Positions 1 through 4,606 of a stretch of 7,895 nucleotides of DNA are shown here, piece after piece. Under the pieces are notes generated by a model. That model was not told where the DNA came from. It saw only the letters and a program-made list of their open reading frames with translations, and searched no databases. Source of the DNA: Paracoccaceae bacterium (GTDB taxonomy: Bacteria; Pseudomonadota; Alphaproteobacteria; Rhodobacterales; Rhodobacteraceae); the NCBI GenBank assembly GCA_026982515.1, contig JALSGY010000505.1:1-7895 (forward strand), given 5' to 3'. The translations under genes and the position numbers were made by a program. Position 1 is the first letter of the stretch, and each line of letters starts with the position of its first letter.

Positions 1-425
1 CCTGTTGCTTCACTGAACGTCCGCAACCGGCAACAGCATGGGGAAACAGGCAGAAGCCCAGAGCAGGCAGGTCTCATGAGGCGTACAGGGCGTCCGGCCA
101 TGACAGGCCGGGCGCCCTTTCCCGTTGCCGCGGGCAGGGCGGCATTCGCGCTTGTTCGCGGCCAGGTTGCGCAGAGGAAAATCATGCTCCCGCCGGGGCC
201 GGGTATGGAGCGATTCGCCCGGGCTTCAGGTGGCCGCATATGGTGTTCACAAGCACCTGTGCCACAATTTATTGAATGTTTCTCAGTCTCTTATGGCAAA
301 TTGGTGACACCGATTCGCTAACTTTCCCAAAGTGATTCGCCTCTATTCGCATAGCCCGTACGGCTACGTATTCTCGACCCGAATCGAAGCAGACCCGCAA
401 AGGGCACTCCGAGGCAGAGAGCAGC
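1..425. other. Gene-free left-end region upstream of the Hint gene
   Basis: I see no supportable gene here. Open frames exist, such as one from the ATG at 76, but they are short, rich in Arg, Ala and Gly, cross a strong hairpin and resemble no family I know. One forward frame hits a stop at 14-16, which could be the tail of a gene entering from the left, but nothing confirms it. Positions 88-120 hold a terminator-like hairpin. From about 245 to 350 the sequence becomes clearly more AT-rich than its surroundings, which suggests the promoter area of the Hint gene. I could not find a -35/-10 pair with good spacing there. Short similar words (attcgc) recur around 311-350 without forming a clear operator. 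Confidence 0.5.
88..120 (+). terminator. Intrinsic terminator-like hairpin of an upstream gene
   Basis: Arms at 88-99 and 106-117 pair over 12 bp, with eleven Watson-Crick pairs and one G-U at 93/112, around a 6-nt loop (atgaca). TTT follows at 118-120 on the plus strand. The minus strand has no T-run after the stem. The polarity therefore fits a plus-strand gene that ends left of, or just inside, the window edge. The T-tract is short, but the stem is very strong. Confidence 0.6.
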
Positions 426-1436
426 ATGCCAACGACATATCTCGACCAGTTCTGGTTGATCGATCCCTATGCGCCCCCGCCACCGGGGACCTTGCTGACG
501 GTCAGCAAGTTCACGGTCGTCGATCAGAACGACAACAACCTGATCAACCGGTTTTCCAACGATTCCATCGACGGGGTGGATATCCGTGCGTCCTATGTCG
601 GCGATACCGTCACTGTCCAACTGGCCGACGGCTCCAACGTCACGATCACCGGAACCACCTTCTACCTTGCCGACGGGCGGACGGTTTTCACACCCAGCGA
701 CGGTTCGGTGCTCGAGGATGCGACACTTGTATCGACTTCCTGGGTCTCGGGGCAGAGTTCCCTGCCGGTGGCGGATCTGGGCCCCTCCTGCTTCACGCCG
801 GGCACGTTGATCGCCACCGCCACGGGCAACCGCCCGGTGGAGAGCCTGCACCCGGGAGATCTTGTCGAAACCGCCGACGACGGGCCGATGCCACTGCGTC
901 TGGTGCACAGGCGCCGGCTGTCGGCCGCGCATCTGGCCGCGCATCCCGACCATGGCCCGGTGCGGATCAGGGCCGGCGCCCTGGGCCGGGGGCTGCCGGG
1001 GCGCGATCTGACGGTCTCGCCGCAGCACCGGATCATGCTGCGCTCGGCGATCGCGGAGCGGATGTTCGGCGCGGCGGAGATCCTGGTGCCGGCCTGCCAG
1101 CTTGCGGGATTCCCGGGTATCAGCCGCCCGCCCGCCCCCCAGGGGGTGGAATACGTGCATCTGCTGTTCGATCGCCACGCCATCGTGTTTGCCGAGCGTA
1201 GCCCCGCCGAAAGCCTCTACTTGGGTGCCTTGGTGCACGAATCCCTGACCGTCCGGGAGATCGACGCGATCAGGGCCCGCCTGCCGCAGCTGGGCCGCGG
1301 CCGGATGCAGCCCGCGCGGCTGTTCGTGCGCGGGCGCCGGCTGCGCTCATTGCTCGAACGCCACCTTCGCAATGGTAAGCCGCTGGTCTCGGTGGAAATG
1401 AAACCCCGATCCGGCTCCCTTCCCGCCCTGGCCTGA
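426..1436 (+). CDS. Hint (hedgehog/intein, Hint_2-type) domain protein
   Basis: This 336-aa protein carries a Hint fold of the kind frequent in Rhodobacterales. The N-terminal ~120 residues are acidic and Asn/Thr/Ser-rich with DGS-type turns (VQLADGSN, FTPSDGS), resembling parts of secreted repeat proteins. The Hint part begins at C122 in CFTPGT, the block A motif whose Cys is the nucleophile for the N-S acyl shift in hedgehog and intein domains. It continues through VESLHPGDLVET (138-149), SPQHRIML (198-205, with H201) and HLLFDRHAIVFAE (245-257). I see no cleavable signal peptide, no transmembrane segment, and no terminal His-Asn of a splicing intein, so splicing is unlikely. The basic C-terminal tail (about 290-330) is Arg-rich. 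The ribosome site before the ATG is weak (gagag at 417-421), but upstream alternatives look worse. It converges on the CDGSH gene with 16 bp between stops. Export or self-cleavage is inference. The substrate or partner is unknown. Confidence 0.87.
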   Translation: MPTTYLDQFWLIDPYAPPPPGTLLTVSKFTVVDQNDNNLINRFSNDSIDGVDIRASYVGDTVTVQLADGSNVTITGTTFYLADGRTVFTPSDGSVLEDATLVSTSWVSGQSSLPVADLGPSCFTPGTLIATATGNRPVESLHPGDLVETADDGPMPLRLVHRRRLSAAHLAAHPDHGPVRIRAGALGRGLPGRDLTVSPQHRIMLRSAIAERMFGAAEILVPACQLAGFPGISRPPAPQGVEYVHLLFDRHAIVFAERSPAESLYLGALVHESLTVREIDAIRARLPQLGRGRMQPARLFVRGRRLRSLLERHLRNGKPLVSVEMKPRSGSLPALA

Positions 1437-1449
1437 AGGCCGGGGCGGG
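1422..1449. terminator. Shared hairpin between convergent Hint and CDGSH genes
   Basis: Arms 1422-1433 and 1438-1449 pair over 12 bp, with a single G-U at 1429/1442, around the 4-nt loop TGAA. The loop contains the TGA stop of the Hint gene (1434-1436). The hairpin also lies 3 nt past the stop of the opposing CDGSH gene. Neither strand has a T-run after it, so it could be a T-less bidirectional terminator or a 3'-end stabilising structure. Confidence 0.55.
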
Positions 1450-1452
1450 CGG

Positions 1453-2085
1453 TCAATCGCCGGATTTCCAGCCCTCCTCGTAATGGCTGCCATCACAGAA
1501 GGGCTTGTTCTTCGACAGGCCGCAACGGCACAGGACGTATTTGTGCGCGCTTTGCCCCTCGGCCCGGAAGGGGGCCTCGACGGGGATGTTGCGCACCCGG
1601 TAGGGGCCGTTGCGCTCTACCGTGATCGAGACCTCGTCATCATGGATCGCCCGCGGCTCGTCGCCGGGCTCGCTCAGGCGCAGGGCTCCGGAAGGGCAGG
1701 CGGCGACCACCTCGGCAATCTGCTCCGGCGTGCCGTTGTCGGGCATCACCCAGGGGCGCCTGCCGCGGTCGAAGACCGCCCCCAGACGGCGCCCGCATTC
1801 GCCCGCATGGCTGCACAGCAGCTTGTTGAAGTAGATGATGGTTTCCCGACCCTCATAGGCGACAACCTTGTCTTGCGCGGACACGTCCCGAGGGGTGCTG
1901 TCAAAGCCGATATCCTTGTGGGTGCCGTCGCAGAAGGGCTTGTTCTTCGACGCTCCGCAGCGGCACAGGGCGCGAACCGGCTTTTCCTCGGCCAGGGAGC
2001 CATCCTCAAGACGCAAGACCTTGACGTTGCGGACAACGAAGGGGCCGTTTTCGCGGGGGGATATGCTGGGCTTTTCGTCGCTCAT
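1453..2085 (-). CDS. CDGSH iron-sulfur protein with central YjdI-like domain
   Basis: This 210-aa soluble protein has three predicted metal-binding parts. The first CDGSH motif has C41, C43, C52 and H56 (CRCGASKNKPFCDGTH). The second has C186, C188, C197 and H201 (CRCGLSKNKPFCDGSH). Each gives the 3Cys-1His ligand set that binds a 2Fe-2S cluster in mitoNEET-family proteins. Between them, residues about 78-138 resemble E. coli YjdI (Fer4_19): YFN, C91-x-H93, C97, RRPWVMPD and AACPSGAL with C130. The start ATG at 2085 has a strong ribosome site (aggaggag, 2091-2098 on the complement). The frame stays open further upstream, but that stretch lacks a site and overlaps the DUF302 gene. The role is probably electron transfer, redox sensing or Fe-S handling in the cytoplasm. 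The partner is not visible. It may be co-transcribed with the DUF302 gene 86 bp upstream. Confidence 0.93.
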   Translation of the reverse strand: MSDEKPSISPRENGPFVVRNVKVLRLEDGSLAEEKPVRALCRCGASKNKPFCDGTHKDIGFDSTPRDVSAQDKVVAYEGRETIIYFNKLLCSHAGECGRRLGAVFDRGRRPWVMPDNGTPEQIAEVVAACPSGALRLSEPGDEPRAIHDDEVSITVERNGPYRVRNIPVEAPFRAEGQSAHKYVLCRCGLSKNKPFCDGSHYEEGWKSGD

Positions 2086-2127
2086 GGGTTCTCCTCCTGT
2101 TCGCGCGAAGAGGAAACCATGACGCGC

Positions 2128-2150
2128 GCCCTCCCGCAAGAGAGGAGGGC
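2128..2150. other. Hairpin between DUF302 and CDGSH genes
   Basis: A 7-bp perfect stem (gccctcc at 2128-2134, ggagggc at 2144-2150) encloses a 9-nt loop. Three further pairs (2124-2126 with 2152-2154) extend it beyond one mismatch. No T-run follows on the minus strand, the direction of both neighbouring genes. Partial attenuation or an mRNA-processing or stability element fits better than full termination. Function is inferred only from position. Confidence 0.4.
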
Positions 2151-2171
2151 ACGCAGGTTTTCTGCCCGTGG

Positions 2172-2558
2172 TCAGACGGCGGCGACGGCCTCGGCCAGCA
2201 TCTCGCGCACCTCGCCCGCCACGGCCTTGAGTTCGTCGTTGTCGATGGCGCTCATCGAGGCCACCGGGTCGATCGCGCTGACCTCGACGCCGCCCTCGAC
2301 CTCGCGCAGGATCACGTTGCACGGCAGCATGGCGCCGACCTTCGGCTCCAGCCCGATGGCCTTCCAGGCCATGTTGGGGTTGCAGGCGCCGAGGATGCGG
2401 TAGCCCGGCATGTCCTTGTCGATCTTCTTCTTCATGGTCGCCTTGACGTCGATCTCGGTAAGCACGCCGAAGCCCTTGTCGGCCAGGGCGGTGCGCACCC
2501 GCGCATCCACGTCGTCGATGTTGGCATCGGGGATGATGCGGTCGATGGTGTAGGACAT
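2172..2558 (-). CDS. DUF302 domain protein
   Basis: This 128-aa protein is essentially one DUF302 domain, a small alpha/beta fold of unknown biochemical role. The recognisable core runs from the alternating start (about 12-40, DDVDARVRTALADKGFGVLTEID) through GYRILGACNP (52-61) and AMLPCNV (76-82) to VSAIDP (93-98). Two cysteines, C59 and C80, sit in these conserved stretches and could form a redox pair or bind a ligand, but this is inference. There is no signal peptide or membrane segment, so it is probably cytoplasmic. The ATG at 2558 is preceded by gagaggaaa (2564-2572 on the complement). DUF302 proteins often occur near sulfur or redox genes. Here the downstream neighbour is an iron-sulfur protein, with an 86-bp gap, so a two-gene transcript is plausible. 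Confidence 0.9.
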   Translation of the reverse strand: MSYTIDRIIPDANIDDVDARVRTALADKGFGVLTEIDVKATMKKKIDKDMPGYRILGACNPNMAWKAIGLEPKVGAMLPCNVILREVEGGVEVSAIDPVASMSAIDNDELKAVAGEVREMLAEAVAAV

Positions 2559-2575
2559 TGGGGTTTCCTCTCGCT

Positions 2576-2619
2576 GAAAATGAATATTCGATAAATGTGA
2601 TATACGGCGGGAAATGCAA
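2576..2619 (-). promoter_or_regulatory. AT-rich candidate promoter/operator of the DUF302 gene
   Basis: Just upstream of the DUF302 ribosome site, positions 2577-2605 are strikingly AT-rich for this genome. They contain the 8-bp palindrome gaatattc (2582-2589). On the minus strand, TATATC (complement of about 2598-2603) could be a -10, and TTGCAT (complement of 2614-2619) is a -35-like hexamer. These two are too close together to pair with each other, so the exact promoter is uncertain. Confidence 0.3.
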
Positions 2620-2677
2620 GCCTGAACCGGCAGAACCGGCGCGCGGCCGGGCATTGGGTGCAGATTGGTTTCACCTT

Positions 2678-2752
2678 GCCGAAATACTCCCCGAGCGGAG
2701 TGGAATGCCGACCCCGAAGGGGTGGCGAAAAGCCTTGCGCCCGGCAGGGCGC
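2678..2752. repeat. Intergenic hairpin cluster with CCGAAATACTCC-type repeat
   Basis: The word gccgaaatactcccc (2678-2692) closely matches another word in this window at 6416-6430, upstream of nadD. In both places a ctcc...ggag hairpin follows. Here the arms are 2686-2690 and 2697-2701. Two further hairpins come next: acccc-gaa-ggggt (2711-2723) and gcgccc-ggca-gggcgc (2737-2752). From memory, similar tactccc...ggag words recur between genes in Rhodobacterales, so this may be a REP-like element. Copy number cannot be judged from one window. Confidence 0.45.
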
Positions 2753-2792
2753 GCCACTGCAAGGGCCGCAGCAAGGCCCGGTGGCGGAGGCG

Positions 2793-2818
2793 AAAAGGGC
2801 CGCCCTTGGGGGCGGCCT
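2793..2818 (-). terminator. Intrinsic terminator of the cold-shock gene
   Basis: On the minus strand, 48 nt after the csp stop, the arms (complement of 2810-2817 and 2798-2805) pair perfectly over 8 bp, with an extra G-U, around a 4-nt loop. TTTT follows at once (complement of 2793-2796). This is a standard factor-independent terminator in the right orientation and position. Confidence 0.8.
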
Positions 2819-2865
2819 CTTCCTGTTTGTCGTGCGGGCGCCTGATTGGCGGCCCGGGTCGCGGC

Positions 2866-3072
2866 TTACGCCAGCGCCAGGTTGGTGGCGCTTTCGCGGC
2901 CGTCGCGGCCGGCTTCGATATCGAAGGTCACCTTCTGGCCGTCAGCCAGGCCGGTGAGGCCCGAGCGCTCGACGGCGGAGATGTGGACGAACACGTCCTT
3001 GCTGCCGCCTTCGGGCTCGATGAAGCCGAAACCTTTGGTAGAGTTGAACCATTTCACGGTGCCATTGGCCAT
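2866..3072 (-). CDS. Cold-shock protein (CspA family)
   Basis: At 68 aa this has the full length of a bacterial CspA-family protein, a single cold-shock domain that binds single-stranded RNA and DNA and acts as an RNA chaperone. RNP1 (KGFGFI, 13-18) and RNP2 (VFVHI, 27-31) are intact, with the aromatic W8, F15, F17, F28 and H30 used for base stacking. The frame has ATGs further upstream at 3099 and 3090, but the ribosome site (aggaga, 3080-3085 on the complement) lies between them and the ATG at 3072. MANGTVKWFN is also the usual family N-terminus. A terminator follows. Upstream is a 230-bp leader or intergenic stretch after the DsrC-like gene. I found no convincing promoter hexamers in it, so read-through or a non-sigma70 promoter is possible. 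Which paralogue this is, and whether it is cold-induced, cannot be told. Confidence 0.95.
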   Translation of the reverse strand: MANGTVKWFNSTKGFGFIEPEGGSKDVFVHISAVERSGLTGLADGQKVTFDIEAGRDGRESATNLALA

Positions 3073-3302
3073 CGTGATGTCTCCTGTCATTGTTGCCATC
3101 CGCGGAAGTGCGATGACCCGGCTAAGTCAGTTCGTGATCGATAAACTGTAGCCGATGAAGGAGAACAGTGGTCGAATAGAATAACGTCGCCAGCCCCATA
3201 TGGCGATGCCGGGGGCAAATGGCAAGGGAAATCGCCGCCACTTGCGAAGAAAGTTTCGATTTCCGTTCTCTCCCCCCTTTTCGTGCCTCCGGGTGTTGCC
3301 GT

Positions 3303-3668
3303 TCAGCCGGTGGACCAGGCGCGCGGCTGCTTCATTCCGGCGATCTTGCAGGCCTGCTTGACGTAGCCGTAGGGGAAGAGGCGGAACAGTGCTTCCTTCG
3401 CCTCATGCTTGCTCAGCCCGTCGCGCTCTTGCAGGTATTTCAGCACGAAGCGGGCATCGGGGGCGATGCCGTGCTCTTCCAGCCAGTCGCGCATGAAGGA
3501 GATGATCTCGTGATGCAGCGGGGTCAGGGTTATGCCCTCGGCCCTTGCCACATGCTCGGCGAAGTCCGGCGTCCACAGGTCCGGGTTGGTCAGGTAGCCG
3601 TATTCATCAACGGTGACGGTCCCGGAGGGCAGCTTGACCTCGGTCAGGACATCTGGGCGGGTGCGCAT
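3303..3668 (-). CDS. DsrC/TusE-family sulfur-carrier-like protein, CysB only
   Basis: This 121-aa cytoplasmic protein spans the whole DsrC/TusE/DsvC fold: VDEYGYLTNPDLWTPDFAEHVARAEGITLTPLHHEII, then the helical core to FRLFPYGYVKQACKIAG. DsrC and TusE carry sulfur as a persulfide on a C-terminal arm. DsrC uses two cysteines 11 residues apart (CysB, then the penultimate CysA), and E. coli TusE keeps only CysA. Here C107 is at the CysB position (KQACKIAG), but position 118, where CysA belongs, is Trp, and the tail reads AWSTG. A TusE-like transfer through CysA is therefore impossible. The protein may be regulatory, bind a partner, or use C107 differently. The ATG at 3668 has a good ribosome site (aggaga, complement of 3677-3682). 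No tusBCD, dsrAB or tusA lies within the window. The gene is divergent from the thioredoxin gene and has an FNR-like box upstream. Confidence 0.88.
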   Translation of the reverse strand: MRTRPDVLTEVKLPSGTVTVDEYGYLTNPDLWTPDFAEHVARAEGITLTPLHHEIISFMRDWLEEHGIAPDARFVLKYLQERDGLSKHEAKEALFRLFPYGYVKQACKIAGMKQPRAWSTG

Positions 3669-3712
3669 CTGTTATCTCTCCTGTGTCGTTCACGGGCCGG
3701 ATGTGCCGGGCG

Positions 3713-3753
3713 AATATATTTGGTTTTCCGAATGTTTCTTTGCGCTGGATCAA
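3713..3753 (-). promoter_or_regulatory. FNR/FnrL-type class II promoter for the DsrC-like gene
   Basis: Positions 3740-3753 read TTGCGCTGGATCAA, matching the FNR-family consensus TTGAT-N4-ATCAA at 8 of 10 half-site bases. On the minus strand, TATATT (complement of 3713-3718) matches the -10 consensus at five of six bases. The gap between box and -10 is 21 nt. A start site about 7 nt past the -10, near 3706, puts the box centre at about -40.5, almost the -41.5 of class II FNR-activated promoters. That leaves a leader of about 38 nt before the ATG, including the ribosome site. There is no good -35 hexamer, as expected when an activator is needed. Confidence 0.5.
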
Positions 3754-3809
3754 ACCGCCTTGTGCGGGCTGCGGAAGGGACGGGCGGTAAACTGGTTGTG
3801 ATGGGCCAT

Positions 3810-3823
3810 TTGAGGTGGATCAA
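3810..3823. promoter_or_regulatory. Second FNR/FnrL-like box in the divergent region
   Basis: TTGAGGTGGATCAA matches TTGAT-N4-ATCAA at 9 of 10 half-site bases. It lies exactly 70 bp from the first box, and both share the string TGGATCAA. It is 123 bp upstream of the thioredoxin start. I found no good -10 at class II distance on the plus strand, so its target could be either gene. It could also act as an upstream class I or repressing site. Confidence 0.45.
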
Positions 3824-3946
3824 GGGATGCAGGGAAAATTGGTGCTCTGACACGGGCCGACACCTGGGCGTGGCAAGCGGTGGCATTGACTCCGCCCGGA
3901 TCGGGTGACGAAAGCACATCCGGGCTTGAATCGCAAAGGATCTGAC

Positions 3947-4525
3947 ATGGCAAGTGACGAGACGAAGAAGAAGCGCTCGAAGGTGCTCTTTCTGGTGCCG
4001 CTGGTGTTTGCCGGCATTTCGGCGATGTTCGTGTACGGCATGAACCGCGAGAACCCCGACGAGCTGCCCTCGACCAGGATCGGACAGGAGGCGCCGAAGC
4101 TGATGCTGACCCGGCTGGGCGACCTGCCTATGTTCACCAACGAGGATCTGAAGCAGGGCGGGGTCAAGCTGGTGAACTTCTGGGCCAGCTGGTGTGTGGG
4201 CTGCCGGATCGAGCATCCCGTGCTGGTGGAGATGTCGAAGAAGGGCGAATATCCGATCTACGGTGTCGATTACAAGGATGACAAGGGTCTGCAGTACCTG
4301 ACCGAAAAGGAAAACCCCTACGTGGCCGTGGCCGAAGACAAGGTCGGCCGGACCGCGATCGAGTGGGGGGTATACGGGATTCCCGAAACCTTCGTGATCG
4401 ATGCCAACGGCATGGTGACCCACCGCCACATCGGCGCGATCACCCCGGAGGTGATGGAAAACGTCATCATGCCCGAGATCGCCAGGGCCGAAAAGGGCAG
4501 CGGTGCGGCCGGCGGCGAGAGTTGA
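3947..4525 (+). CDS. ccmG: CcmG/DsbE-type membrane-anchored thioredoxin
   Basis: This 192-aa protein has a charged cytoplasmic start (KKKRSK), one transmembrane anchor at about 13-30 without a cleavage site, and a periplasmic thioredoxin fold. Family marks are IGQEAPKLML (45-54), FWASWCVGCRIEHP (78-91, redox pair C83 and C86), the GVDYKDD strand and VYGIPETFVID (142-152, cis-Pro P146). The GxPETF motif is typical of CcmG/DsbE (HelX, CycY), which reduces apocytochrome c or its partner before haem ligation. The dipeptide within the CxxC is VG, where many relatives have Pro before the second Cys. The ATG at 3947 follows aaagga (3935-3940). The frame extends upstream to 3905 but gains nothing family-like. 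Its usual neighbours ccmABCD are absent from the window, so it may be a stand-alone or second copy serving another periplasmic thiol. It converges with ettA. Confidence 0.87.
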   Translation: MASDETKKKRSKVLFLVPLVFAGISAMFVYGMNRENPDELPSTRIGQEAPKLMLTRLGDLPMFTNEDLKQGGVKLVNFWASWCVGCRIEHPVLVEMSKKGEYPIYGVDYKDDKGLQYLTEKENPYVAVAEDKVGRTAIEWGVYGIPETFVIDANGMVTHRHIGAITPEVMENVIMPEIARAEKGSGAAGGES

Positions 4526-4548
4526 GGCGACTGGCAGGACGAAGCCGG

Positions 4549-4598
4549 GGTGGCGCGATGAAGCGGATTGCGCCACCTGCAGGTCATGATCCTGCAGG
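4549..4598. terminator. Two overlapping hairpins between ccmG and ettA
   Basis: Hairpin 1 has 8-bp arms ggtggcgc (4549-4556) and gcgccacc (4570-4577) with a 13-nt loop. Hairpin 2 has 8-bp arms cctgcagg (4576-4583 and 4591-4598) with a 7-nt loop. They share bases 4576-4577, so both cannot form completely at once. They fill most of the 81-bp gap between two convergent stops and probably end both transcripts, although neither strand has a T-run. Confidence 0.45.
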
Positions 4599-4606
4599 CG
4601 CCTCCC

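Larger units (their letters stand above)
2559..2865. other. Hairpin-rich intergenic region between csp and DUF302
   Basis: This 307-bp gap has no supportable gene. It contains, from left to right, the DUF302 promoter area (to about 2620), a cluster of three short hairpins (2686-2752), and the intrinsic terminator of the cold-shock gene (2793-2818). A further short inverted pair, gggcc/ggccc, lies at about 2763-2779. The reading frames that cross it are shadows with Arg/Gly/Pro-rich translations. Confidence 0.5.

Noticed and set aside
76..321. Possible 81-aa gene in the left region
   Set aside because: It runs through the terminator-like hairpin at 88-120, has a low-complexity basic translation and resembles no family.
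318..1238. 306-aa open frame on the minus strand opposite the Hint gene
   Set aside because: Its translation is Arg/Gly/His-rich with no family resemblance, while the opposite strand has clear Hint motifs. It is an antisense shadow in GC-rich DNA.
1483..2403. 306-aa open frame on the plus strand across the CDGSH and DUF302 genes
   Set aside because: It crosses two recognisable minus-strand genes and the gap between them, has no ribosome site, and matches no family.
2086..2619. Long upstream extension of the CDGSH frame
   Set aside because: The frame stays open through the DUF302 gene, but the strong ribosome site and ATG at 2085 define the start. The extension is the DUF302 gene read in the wrong frame.
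3102..3240. Promoter of the cold-shock gene (ttgcca/catatg or tacagt hexamers)
   Set aside because: No pair combines good hexamers with 16-18 nt spacing, so none is listed as a feature.
3644..4576. 310-aa minus-strand frame opposite ccmG
   Set aside because: It is antisense to a clear thioredoxin and would overlap the divergent promoter region. The translation is His/Arg-rich without motifs.
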